The translations under genes were made by a program, and so were the position numbers. The notes under the pieces were generated by a model. The model did no database searches. It was not told the origin of the DNA and worked only from the letters and a program-made list of their open reading frames with translations. Below are positions 27,168 to 36,157 of a stretch of DNA of 64,000 bases, piece by piece (positions within the stretch are counted from its first letter, which is position 1; each line of letters opens with the position of its first letter). Source of the DNA: Phormidium tenue FACHB-886 (lineage in GTDB: Bacteria; Cyanobacteriota; Cyanobacteriia; Elainellales; Elainellaceae); assembly GCF_014764505.1 (NCBI RefSeq), contig NZ_JACXWX010000001.1, forward strand, positions 372,001 to 436,000. Direction: 5' to 3'.

Positions 27168-30100
27168 CTACCGCTTCTTCGGCAGCAGCCGAGAGATTTC
27201 TGCTAGCAGCTCTGGCATCGATAGGCACGCAGGCAGCACCTGTGTGGCGATCGCCTCTCCCCAGAGCGACTCAAATTCTGCAACCTCTACGGCAGTCGGC
27301 TCATCAGCAGAATAAGCATGACAGTGCCATACCAGAACGGGCGGCTTCACAGGCAGCTGCTCCAATGCTTGCGTCATTTCGGCAAACAGCGAATGGGATC
27401 TAGAAGTATGTACATAAAACAGCAGCAGATCGACACTTTGGTGCTGGAGCTGCCGCAGCACTTCCCGCCACGTGGAACCAACTGAGCTACGGAAGCCAGC
27501 CGTGTGGAGATATTGCACGAGCGCCTGCAAGCCGCTTGTGGCGCTGGCGGTTTTGCCAGCATTCGTATGGGCGATCGCCGTCCAATCGGCTTCAAGCGTC
27601 GTAAAGTCTGCAATGAGAATGTGGGGTGTCCAGTCAATGCCAACAGCAAGCTGAATCACTTGCTGCAGCGTAATCGCTTCCGGATAGGATGCTTCGTTCG
27701 GTATCCAAGGAAACACCTTGAGGCTGGGCACTTCTAGGGCTGCTTCGGTGAGAGCGGGCGTGAGCGTCACCAGCGGCAGCTCTGCTAAGAAAGGAAGCTG
27801 GCTTAGCTGGGTTATCACCGCTTGCAAATCCGGAAAGCTGCCATCCAGCAGCACCACATCTGGCTTCCAGACCCGCGCCAGCAGATCAGCTTGCTCTAAG
27901 TCGTCTACTTCTAAAATGCGGCAATGGTGCGGGTAGAGCTGTTGATTGAGGTCGATCGTGGGCACAATCGCCTCTGGGCTGGACTGAAGCAGTTGACCGC
28001 GCAGATGCAGCACCGTTAGATTTGCCAGCGGATCGGGCGTTTCACTCTCAGGCGATTTCACCAGCTGCTCTAGGCTTTGCTCCAGAACAGCAGACTGGAT
28101 CGGCAAACTCAGGAAGCCATCTGCTCCGTTTTGATAGGCTTGCCCCTTTTCTACGCGCATCGCCATCACCACCACGGGGATTTGGCGGGTTGTTGCATCT
28201 GCCTTAAGCAGCGTCAACACGTCCCATCCCGACAGCAGCGGCAGCAGTGGGTTAAGGAAAATAGCACAAGGCTGGAGGCGCCGAATTTTTTCTAGCGCTT
28301 CTGTGCCTGTGCGAGCAATTGCGACCCGGTAGCCTAAACCTGTAAGCTGGCGCGATAAAGATTCGATCGCCTTGGGCGCTGCCTCAACCACCATCACCAA
28401 CCGATTGTCTGCCGTGATCCGGACTGGCGCACTCTCTAACGGCAGCGCAGCCGACGGCAGCAGGGCATTGGCAGTTCCAGCAACGGATTGTGGGGCAATT
28501 GGGTCAGTGGCGATCGCTTGTGGCGGGCGCGGCGGCAGCAGCAGCGTAAACTCGCTGCCTTGCCCTTCCACCGAAGTAAAGGTGACATCGCCCCCATGCA
28601 GTCGAGCTAACCGCTGCGTCAGCACTAGCCCTAAGCCAGTACCGTCAAAGCGGCGAGTCAACGGATTTTCTAGCTGCTGAAACTTCTGGAAGATCAAATG
28701 CTGCTTGTCGGCTGGGATACCAATGCCCGTATCCCAAACGGTAAAAGCAATCCAGCCTTCCCAATCCTCCACCCGCAGCCCAATGCTACCGCCCACCTCG
28801 GTAAACTTAATTGCATTACAGAGCAAATTGCTCAACATCTGCCGGAGCCGCAGTTCGTCGGCGATCAGATGACTTAATGGCGGTTCAATATCCAAGCTGA
28901 ACTGTAGATCAGTAGCTGTCGCGTTCCCTTCGGCTTTAGCGCTAGCTTCCATTGCTTGGAGCTGACCTGCCTGCTCATAAGCGCGACGACACACCGTTTC
29001 AATATTGATTGGATCAAGATTGAGCGTCAGTTGCCCAGTCTCAATTCGCGTCAGATCTAAAATGTCGTTGACGATCAGAATCAAATGCCGCCCGCTTTGA
29101 TGGATCAGGTTGGCATAGCGGGATTGGCGATCGTTCAGCGTTCCTAGCGCTTGATCTTTTAATAAGCTAGACAGCCCTAGCACCGCTGTCAGCGGCGTTT
29201 TCAGCTCATGGCTGATGCAGGCTAAGAATTCATCTTTAAGCCGATTGAGCTGCACCAGGTCAGCATTTTTTGCCGCCAGCTCTTTGGCAACCTGCTGCTG
29301 CTCGGTAATGTCCTGCGCCAACACCAGCCAAAGTGACTCAGTTTGGATCAAGGACTGCCACGCTGGATCAGGCTGAAAGGCAAGGGTTGCCAACCGAAAG
29401 GGTACGATCGAGAACGCTGGGGCTAATGAACTGTCACGGTCCATCGCAAGCTCCTCGCGCAGCCCATAGCCAATCGCGATCTTGGTGAACTGCCACACTC
29501 GGCTTTGCCCATTTTTAAGCAAACAGGTACAAATGCAGGTATTCGGTTCACTGCTGAGCTGACAAGATTCCAGCAGAGGCATCCCACTATTCTGTACCGC
29601 TAAATGCGGGTGCGCTACCGAAACGCTAGACGGCTCATACTCTCTAGCTTTAGCATTACTCAGCCCTGATCGCTCCTGCGACAACGGCGCAGCTACTCTT
29701 CCCGCTGGCTCTGCCGCCTCTAGGACAAGCGCGGCTGCCTGCCGCACCTGGATCGGATTTTGCAGTTCGCCCACTTGCTGCCCCCAAACCAGGTTTTGGG
29801 TAATCACCTGCCCTATAGCAGTTTGTAGCATTAAAGGCAGCGGCAGGCGATCGAGCAGATCGACCAGCGGATGCGGCAGGGAATGAGTGAGCGGAACAGA
29901 AGACGGCAGGAGGGATTGAAGAAAGCGGTGGCGATCGACTAAGCCCAAAAATTCACCCTGTGCGTCTACTAGTCCCCAAAGGGAGTCAATCGGTGGAATT
30001 TGCTCCAGTGGGATGTGGGCAGGCAGTAGCGTCAGCGGTAACAGCAGCGTGGGGTCGCGCTGAAGTAGGGTTTGCAAGCTAGGCTCAGAGTCAAAGTCTG

Positions 30101-30296
30101 AGCTGAGAGATGGGCTAAGTCCGGCAATCGGCAGCTTCGACAGCAGCAAGACACCACTTGGCAGCCGTTGGGCATTAACAACCACAACTTGCTCACTGCC
30201 CGATTGCTGAAAGACTCGCCAGACGCAGATCAGTGAGTCCGTCTCGACACAAGTCGGAACGGAAACTAAAAATGCGCTGAGCGATCGTGTATCCAT
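27168..30296 (-). CDS. Hybrid sensor histidine kinase with degenerate receivers
   Basis: A cytosolic protein of about 1042 residues. Residues 1-140 look like a pair of CBS-type modules (VPTCVETDSLICVWRVF, then LWGLVDAQGEFLGLVDRHRF). A linker and PAS-like region lead to HisKA with SHELKTPL (His near residue 360) and HATPase_c with NAIKF, DTGIGIP and GTGLGL. After that come three receiver-like domains. The first has LNPLLP where LDxxMP is expected, so the phospho-acceptor Asp is Asn. The second has LLDGSFPD, and the third has no obvious site. It is transcribed divergently from kaiA across a 666-nt gap. The ATG at 30296 is used. Confidence 0.88.
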   Translation of the reverse strand: MDTRSLSAFLVSVPTCVETDSLICVWRVFQQSGSEQVVVVNAQRLPSGVLLLSKLPIAGLSPSLSSDFDSEPSLQTLLQRDPTLLLPLTLLPAHIPLEQIPPIDSLWGLVDAQGEFLGLVDRHRFLQSLLPSSVPLTHSLPHPLVDLLDRLPLPLMLQTAIGQVITQNLVWGQQVGELQNPIQVRQAAALVLEAAEPAGRVAAPLSQERSGLSNAKAREYEPSSVSVAHPHLAVQNSGMPLLESCQLSSEPNTCICTCLLKNGQSRVWQFTKIAIGYGLREELAMDRDSSLAPAFSIVPFRLATLAFQPDPAWQSLIQTESLWLVLAQDITEQQQVAKELAAKNADLVQLNRLKDEFLACISHELKTPLTAVLGLSSLLKDQALGTLNDRQSRYANLIHQSGRHLILIVNDILDLTRIETGQLTLNLDPINIETVCRRAYEQAGQLQAMEASAKAEGNATATDLQFSLDIEPPLSHLIADELRLRQMLSNLLCNAIKFTEVGGSIGLRVEDWEGWIAFTVWDTGIGIPADKQHLIFQKFQQLENPLTRRFDGTGLGLVLTQRLARLHGGDVTFTSVEGQGSEFTLLLPPRPPQAIATDPIAPQSVAGTANALLPSAALPLESAPVRITADNRLVMVVEAAPKAIESLSRQLTGLGYRVAIARTGTEALEKIRRLQPCAIFLNPLLPLLSGWDVLTLLKADATTRQIPVVVMAMRVEKGQAYQNGADGFLSLPIQSAVLEQSLEQLVKSPESETPDPLANLTVLHLRGQLLQSSPEAIVPTIDLNQQLYPHHCRILEVDDLEQADLLARVWKPDVVLLDGSFPDLQAVITQLSQLPFLAELPLVTLTPALTEAALEVPSLKVFPWIPNEASYPEAITLQQVIQLAVGIDWTPHILIADFTTLEADWTAIAHTNAGKTASATSGLQALVQYLHTAGFRSSVGSTWREVLRQLQHQSVDLLLFYVHTSRSHSLFAEMTQALEQLPVKPPVLVWHCHAYSADEPTAVEVAEFESLWGEAIATQVLPACLSMPELLAEISRLLPKKR

Positions 30297-30962
30297 TCGC
30301 AAAGAATCAGACGATAGGGGGTCAAAAAATACGGCTCAATCGATCTGGATTGCGTTCCGCAGAATAACGCTGCGCTATAACAAACCTAATTTTGCTGAAT
30401 TTCAAGCTTCTAACCAATTTGAGCGTTTACTAGCTAACTCAGTTCACTAAATTTTGTTGACTAAAGGAAATGGGACTCAAGCAGGCGATGTAGTTGCTCA
30501 AAATAGCAGTGCTTATATGCAGTGCTGATAGCAGCGCCTAATAGCTACAGTAGACAGCAGCTAGTGATGTTTAACAGTGTGCAGTGATGCTAGTCCAGCG
30601 TATACCGTTTAGTTTACAGACGTGCAATGCTTAGCGCTGTCGTGCATCCAGCTGTAATCTGGATAAGTGTAATCTGAAATAAGGTGTTCAGGAGCCTCAG
30701 CGCTGCCAGATGCGCCAAGAGAGCGTAGCAACCTAGTATTACCCCGATGGATGGGAGAGTTATAAGCAAAACTCTTCACAGATGTGAGGAGCCTGCCAGC
30801 GATTCCAAAGCAACCTACTCTAATTATGACGGCAGAACTGTAGATGCAAAGGCAATTTCAATTACAATAAATGTTAATTATTTTATTAACTATTAATAAC
30901 TTTAGGAAGATTAAATTTTTAGGTTATTTCATTGTGTCCCTCTGAATGAAGACGTTAAGATT
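30297..30962. promoter_or_regulatory. Divergent regulatory region between the kinase gene and kaiA
   Basis: About 670 nt that must carry promoters for the kinase (minus) and kaiA (plus). The part nearest kaiA is very AT-rich and holds the palindrome GTTAAT-TATTTT-ATTAAC at 30873-30890. No open frame is convincing. No sigma-70 box is certain. Confidence 0.5.
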
Positions 30963-31892
30963 TTGGGTTCTCCGCTGGCGATTGGTATTCTCTATGCTGC
31001 TGACGCGCTCAGTTCTGAGGCGTTAAGTCAATCTCTCAACCAATACTTGAGGGAAGAGCCTGCTGAAAGTTTTCAGGCAGGTGAAGCTCGGCAATATATA
31101 TTGAGCCAGTTCAGTTCTGAAGATGACTTTCTGCAGTTTATTAAGCAAAGTAAGTTGCCTATAGATTGCTTAATTTTCCAAGAAGGTGAGACGTTACAAT
31201 CTTTCTTTAATCAACTGCAAGAGCAGGCAATTTTCTTTCCTGCTATCATCCTCAGCTCTACTCTTCAACCCGTGGCAGGGCTATTACAAACTACCCCGTC
31301 CTCAAAAGCTGTTCCTGCAAAATTTAGCTACCACTCAGCAGCACTAGAGCTTTCAATCACGCAGCTTAGCCAGATTCGCCTGGCGATCGAGCAAGCCATC
31401 AGCCGGTTCATTGAACTGCCGCCTCTGAATGACGCTAATGCATCCGTGGTGCCGGAAGTTCCCGTGCAAACTCACCAAAATTTAGTCGCACAACAGCAGC
31501 GCTTGGCTGAAAAGCTCAAGGAGCGTCTTGGCTATCTCGGTATTTACTACAAGCGCAATCCTCAAAACTTTTTGCGCCACATGGGTTCTACCCAAAAAGA
31601 GAATTTACTTAACCAGCTTAAGGCAGATTATCGTGAAATTATTTTGACTTACTTCTCCCAAACAGCAGCCCTTAACCAAAGAATTGATAGCTTTGTTAAC
31701 ATCGTTTTTCTTGCCGATATTCCAGTCTCACTAATTGTCGAAATTCACATGAATTTGATGGATGAGTTCTCGACACAGCTCAAGCTCGAAGGGCGCAGCG
31801 ATGAGGTTCTGCAAGACTATCGATTAACGCTAATTGATACGATCGCCCATCTTTGCGAAATGTATCGTCGCTCTATTCCCAGAGAAACTTGA
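30963..31892 (+). CDS. kaiA: Circadian clock protein KaiA
   Basis: A 309-residue activator of KaiC autophosphorylation. The N-terminal pseudo-receiver begins LAIGILYAADALSSEALSQSL and extends to about residue 170. The C-terminal KaiC-binding, dimerising helical domain starts near LKERLGYLGIYYKRNPQNFL and ends TLIDTIAHLCEMYRRSIPRE, both strongly KaiA-like. The frame has no ATG before the conserved start; TTG at 30963 gives the expected N-terminus. A nearby ATG at 30946 is out of frame. It is first in the order kaiA, kaiB, kaiC, with its own promoter expected upstream. Full length argues for the Synechococcus/Nostocales long form rather than a truncated KaiA. Confidence 0.95.
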   Translation: MGSPLAIGILYAADALSSEALSQSLNQYLREEPAESFQAGEARQYILSQFSSEDDFLQFIKQSKLPIDCLIFQEGETLQSFFNQLQEQAIFFPAIILSSTLQPVAGLLQTTPSSKAVPAKFSYHSAALELSITQLSQIRLAIEQAISRFIELPPLNDANASVVPEVPVQTHQNLVAQQQRLAEKLKERLGYLGIYYKRNPQNFLRHMGSTQKENLLNQLKADYREIILTYFSQTAALNQRIDSFVNIVFLADIPVSLIVEIHMNLMDEFSTQLKLEGRSDEVLQDYRLTLIDTIAHLCEMYRRSIPRET

Positions 31893-32062
31893 AAAAGAAC
31901 ATGGCAGGATCTGGGGAAAAGCTTACTTGTCAATATCTACAGTATTTAACCTTATGGCTCGTGAAGCTTGAATAAGGGTCGAGCGAGTGCTGAACCGAAT
32001 CTGCTAGACGGGCAAAACCCGAACAAATCCCGGACAAATTCTGATACATCTACTGAGTTTCT

Positions 32063-32410
32063 ATGAGCCCCCTAAAAAAAATTTACATTCTTAAACTTTA
32101 TGTCGCAGGCAACACACCTAACTCTGTCCGTGCGCTCAAGATGCTAAACAACATTTTGGAGACGGAGTTTAAAGGCGTTTATGCGCTCAAGGTGATCGAC
32201 GTGCTTAAAAATCCGCAGCTAGCAGAAGAAGACAAGATTTTGGCAACTCCAACCCTCGCAAAAATTTTGCCGCCACCAGTTCGTAAAATTATTGGAGATT
32301 TGAGCGACCGCGAACGAGTTTTGATTGGACTCGATCTTCTTTACGATGAGCTACAAGAAGAAGAGGCACAGCAAGAAGAAGTACAGGACGGTGAACCACC
32401 GGAGACCTAA
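32063..32410 (+). CDS. kaiB: Circadian clock protein KaiB
   Basis: A 115-residue thioredoxin-like, fold-switching clock protein that binds phosphorylated KaiC and sequesters Kai[22 protein letters not shown] and [22 protein letters not shown] are the diagnostic blocks, followed by [23 protein letters not shown]. An acidic, Gln-rich tail of about 20 residues follows, as in S. elongatus KaiB. It lies 170 nt after kaiA and 352 nt before kaiC. That kaiB-kaiC gap is much longer than in the classical kaiBC operon. Confidence 0.97.
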   Translation: MSPLKKIYILKLYVAGNTPNSVRALKMLNNILETEFKGVYALKVIDVLKNPQLAEEDKILATPTLAKILPPPVRKIIGDLSDRERVLIGLDLLYDELQEEEAQQEEVQDGEPPET

Positions 32411-32762
32411 AATAGGCTTAGCTCAAGAGAGCTGATTCACCGACTGGATTTTTGATAGATTGTGAACCGAAATTTAGAGGTTGAAGATTGGCTTGCTTGA
32501 GTCTATTTAACGATATGTTTGCATTGCAGGTTCTGGATTCTATTGCTGCCTGACCGAGTCACGTGACCGAGTGACATCACGATCGACGCTATCTATCCTT
32601 ATAGCGCTCCTTTAGCGCTAAGCCTCTGCCGATGAACGGTAGAATCTGTGGAAGTCCTCTCAATTTACACCTTCAGCCGGACGAGCTTATCCCTTCTTAG
32701 GCTTCAGTTTGAAACTGAACTCCCAAATTTCTCTTAGATCTTAGACAAGGCTACGACATTGT
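32411..32762. promoter_or_regulatory. Spacer between kaiB and kaiC with repeats and palindromes
   Basis: This 352-nt gap contains TGACCGAGT twice in 13-bp register (32551-32559 and 32564-32572). Together they build the perfect palindrome GTCACGTGAC at 32558-32567. The palindrome TTAGCGCTAA, with a second TAGCGCT just upstream, lies near 32600-32620. These look like protein-binding sites and suggest a separate kaiC promoter. Confidence 0.5.
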
Positions 32763-34319
32763 ATGACCCCACCGAATCAGGACGGACAATCACGCACCCC
32801 TGGAGTTCAAAAAATTCGTACCCTAATTGAGGGTTTTGATGACATTACGCACGGCGGATTTCCGGTTGGCAGAACCACCCTAGTCAGCGGCACTTCTGGC
32901 ACCGGCAAAACTCTCTTTGCCGTGCAGTTTCTCTACAACGGCATCACTCAATTTGACGAGGCAGGCATTTTTGTCACCTTTGAAGAATCGCCGCACGACA
33001 TCATCAAAAACGCTCATAGCTTTGGCTGGGATCTGCAAAAGCTGATCGATGGAGGCAAGCTGTTTATCCTGGATGCTTCTCCTGATCCCGAAGGGCAAGA
33101 TGTAATCGGCAACTTCGATCTATCGGCGCTGATCGAGCGGATTCAGTATGCAATTCACAAGTACAAAGCCAAACGAGTCTCAATTGACTCTGTCACCGCA
33201 GTCTTTCAGCAATACGATGCGGTCTCAGTCGTACGCCGCGAAATCTTTCGACTCGTTGCCCGCCTGAAAATGGTTGGCGCAACTACCATCATGACCACAG
33301 AGCGCGTCGAAGAATACGGACCTGTTGCCCGCTTTGGTGTAGAAGAGTTTGTCTCGGACAACGTAGTGATCGTCCGTAATGTTTTGGAAGGCGAACGGCG
33401 GCGGCGTACCATGGAGGTCTTAAAGCTGCGCGGAACCACCCATATGAAGGGCGAGTATCCTTTCACCATCACCAACCAGGGGGTCAACATTTTTCCGCTG
33501 GGCGCAATGCGCCTGACGCAGCGATCGTCCAATGTTCGCGTTTCGTCAGGTGTCAAAACCCTTGATGAAATGTGTGGCGGCGGCTTCTTTAAAGACTCGA
33601 TCATCCTGGTAACTGGGGCTACGGGCACAGGCAAAACGCTGCTCGTCAGCAAGTTTCTCCAAGACGCCTGCAACCAAGGCGAACGGGCAATTCTGTTTGC
33701 TTACGAAGAGTCCCGCGCCCAGCTCTCGCGCAACGCCTATTCTTGGGGCATCGATTTTGAAGACCTAGAGCAGCGCGGCTTACTCAAAATCCTGTGCGCC
33801 TACCCAGAGTCAGCCGGCTTGGAAGACCACCTCCAGATCATCAAGTCAGAAATTTCCGAATTTAAGCCCTCCCGCATTGCCATCGACTCGCTTTCAGCTT
33901 TGGCGCGCGGTGTCAGCAACAATGCCTTCCGGCAGTTTGTGATCGGCGTGACCGGCTTTGCCAAACAAGAAGAAATCACAGGCTTCTTCACCAACACCAC
34001 TGATCAATTCATGGGATCACATTCGATCACGGACTCCCACATTTCCACCATTACAGACACGATCTTGATGCTGCAATACGTCGAGATTCGTGGCGAAATG
34101 GCACGCGCCATCAACGTTTTCAAAATGCGCGGCTCTTGGCACGATAAAGGCATCCGAGAGTACACCATTAGCGAGCGCGGTCCCGAAATTAAAGACTCCT
34201 TCCGCAATTTCGAGGGCATTATCAGCGGTTCTCCCAGCCGCGTTGCCATTGACGAGAAAAACGAACTCTCCCGCATTGTTCGCGGTTTTCAAGACAAACC
34301 CGAAGAAACTACGCTCTAA
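32763..34319 (+). CDS. kaiC: Circadian clock ATPase/autokinase KaiC
   Basis: A 518-residue double RecA-fold protein that forms the hexameric oscillator. CI has Walker A GTSGTGKT at residues 43-50 and the catalytic FEESPHD pair. CII has GATGTGKT and YEESRAQL. The autophosphorylation sites are present as Ser428-Thr429 in HISTITDT, corresponding to S431/T432 of S. elongatus. The C-terminal A-loop/tail that KaiA grips is present (ISGSPSRVAIDEKNELSRIV). Its last 4 nt overlap the end of a converging gene, leaving no room for a terminator between them. Confidence 0.98.
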   Translation: MTPPNQDGQSRTPGVQKIRTLIEGFDDITHGGFPVGRTTLVSGTSGTGKTLFAVQFLYNGITQFDEAGIFVTFEESPHDIIKNAHSFGWDLQKLIDGGKLFILDASPDPEGQDVIGNFDLSALIERIQYAIHKYKAKRVSIDSVTAVFQQYDAVSVVRREIFRLVARLKMVGATTIMTTERVEEYGPVARFGVEEFVSDNVVIVRNVLEGERRRRTMEVLKLRGTTHMKGEYPFTITNQGVNIFPLGAMRLTQRSSNVRVSSGVKTLDEMCGGGFFKDSIILVTGATGTGKTLLVSKFLQDACNQGERAILFAYEESRAQLSRNAYSWGIDFEDLEQRGLLKILCAYPESAGLEDHLQIIKSEISEFKPSRIAIDSLSALARGVSNNAFRQFVIGVTGFAKQEEITGFFTNTTDQFMGSHSITDSHISTITDTILMLQYVEIRGEMARAINVFKMRGSWHDKGIREYTISERGPEIKDSFRNFEGIISGSPSRVAIDEKNELSRIVRGFQDKPEETTL

Positions 34320-35098
34320 AATAGCACCCGATCGCCGACTCGCGGTCTGCCAAACCTTGTCCAAGCGCTGCCGCCACGCAGGAAGAGTTCCATCCAACGA
34401 ATTGGTGTTCCATCAGGTGCTGCCCAGCCAGAGCTACCGGGGGCAAAGGCAAGCGTTCCTTCCGGAACCTTGAAGCTGCCATCCGAATAGATGGCATCGC
34501 TAACGACATCCCCAATCCGGACCACAGTCTTTGCTTCGGGCTGTAGGTCGATCGCTGCTGCAGGAATTGTCGTTTTAATATTGCCGTAGCCATCGATCCA
34601 GGCAACCCGGTCGAGAGGCACATCGGGGAGTTGGCTGGGGTCAATCACCCCTCCCAAAATGCTGTAATCTGCCTGGGCAATTGCCCCTGCCGCAGGCGGA
34701 AACACATCCCGCGACCGGAATTGGGAGCCACCTCTGGATACATTTACAGTGCGCAATTCGTTGGCGTGATTTTTAATGAACGACAGCGTGTAGCCCGCGT
34801 TCACACCTACAACTTTTACCCCATTCGGCAGCAGTGCGTAGGTCAAGCCTTCGCCTTCGTTATCTCGTCGCGCTTCTGGATCGTCTTGGCGGGGGGCGCA
34901 GTTATGGTAGATCAGGCGATCGGTTGTGCCTGGATTGAGTCCTAGCTGGGCAATCCAAAACCCTGTAGCAAGAGTGCTAAATGGCGGCACAGATAACTCA
35001 TGAATTTGAGCATCTGGAATCGCCATTAGCAGGCGCTGCTTCACTTCTGCGAATGCCGGATCGCCAGTGCCGTAATCTGCGATAAGGGAGAGGAACAT
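34316..35098 (-). CDS. SAM hydrolase / SAM hydroxide adenosyltransferase family protein
   Basis: A 260-residue member of the DUF62/SAM_HAT family, related to fluorinase and chlorinase. Family members split S-adenosylmethionine with hydroxide to adenosine and methionine. LSLIADYGTGDPAFAEVK carries the N-terminal D-Y-G motif that contacts SAM, SQFRSRDVFPPAAGAIA matches the conserved R-D-x-F-x-P block, and DGYGNIKTTI is the start of the C-terminal domain. The family's usual length is 250-300. It converges on kaiC with a 4-bp overlap of coding ends. A physiological link with the clock is speculation. Confidence 0.85.
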   Translation of the reverse strand: MFLSLIADYGTGDPAFAEVKQRLLMAIPDAQIHELSVPPFSTLATGFWIAQLGLNPGTTDRLIYHNCAPRQDDPEARRDNEGEGLTYALLPNGVKVVGVNAGYTLSFIKNHANELRTVNVSRGGSQFRSRDVFPPAAGAIAQADYSILGGVIDPSQLPDVPLDRVAWIDGYGNIKTTIPAAAIDLQPEAKTVVRIGDVVSDAIYSDGSFKVPEGTLAFAPGSSGWAAPDGTPIRWMELFLRGGSAWTRFGRPRVGDRVLF

Positions 35099-35289
35099 GA
35101 AATTGGAGTGGTAGGGACAATTGCGAGTTCGATCTTAAAGCTTCAACAAGAGGAGTGCAATTAGTGCATATTTCAAAATATCTTTATATTCTCTCACTCC
35201 TGCAACCTTCCATACCAACTCGGCGTCCCAATTCATGTAGATTGTGTGAAGCGCTGATCCAGTAGCGCTAGTGAGGGGAGGCGAGCGAC

Positions 35290-35472
35290 ATGGTGCAGAA
35301 ATTTGTTTATCCGCCGGAGCAGCAGGCACAGTTTGAGCAGCTGCAAGCTGAGATTGATGAGCTACTGTGTAACCTGCTGGCGCTCAAACAGCAGAGCAGC
35401 CTCAAGCAAGAGGCAGCGCTCAAATCGTCAGCACTGCCGCCAGAAACGCTAGTTCTCTCAGAAAGCTATTAA
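35290..35472 (+). CDS. Small helical protein of unknown function
   Basis: A 60-residue protein, MVQKFVYPPEQQAQFEQLQ then a Leu/Gln-rich helix that could form a coiled coil (residues 9-40) and a short tail. A strong Shine-Dalgarno sequence (GGGGAGG) ends 8 nt before the ATG, which supports expression. I do not recognise a family. It is monocistronic by position. Confidence 0.65.
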   Translation: MVQKFVYPPEQQAQFEQLQAEIDELLCNLLALKQQSSLKQEAALKSSALPPETLVLSESY

Positions 35473-36157
35473 CCAGACCTCTAACCTGCTCTTCAGGCTA
35501 TTCACCAAATACTGGGTGTTGGCACAGGTTGCGCTGGAAATAACTGTTAAGTTGCTCAAACCTTACGCGTTTCTTGGGAGATCCGCGAACAGGTTTTACA
35601 CAACGTTGAAGTTTTGATGAATGGGGCAATTCCCTATGCAAACACTGCCCCGCAACTCTCTAGAATGAGGGAACTCAAGCGTACGAAACACTTAATCAAC
35701 TAAATGTTTACGAGGTTTCACTCCTTACCAAATTCACTGAAGAGTCCGATTGTTAGTAGCTCCATTTTTCAAAGACAGTATCTCAGCTTCGGTAATTCTG
35801 ATTCGGATGTTCTTATCTGAATTGCTTTAGAGGAGATCAACCGATCGTAAACTTTTCTGTGTCAGTTGGGTGTGTCTCTCGCTTCAAGCAGCCTACTTCT
35901 CATTGTTATTACGTCTGAGAATTTGTTTTAGCTGCACCCTGGTTTAACTGCGTCTACTTCAGCTGCATCTGCCACCAGAAATCTATGCTCCATGCCTTTG
36001 TTGTGGATAGATGAAGTTGGCGAATGCGTCTGTTTTGGTGAATGAGGCAATTTCTCAGGAATACCAAGTAGTGACATTACGCAATCAATTCAAACAGGCA
36101 TGTTTACTGGTTGCCCTAAATTTTGTTTAAACTCCCCCCACGCTTGCAGAGGTAATT
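35473..36157. other. Intergenic region
   Basis: About 685 nt upstream of the glycosyltransferase gene. I find no credible open frame, no RNA family and no strong hairpin. Confidence 0.4.
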
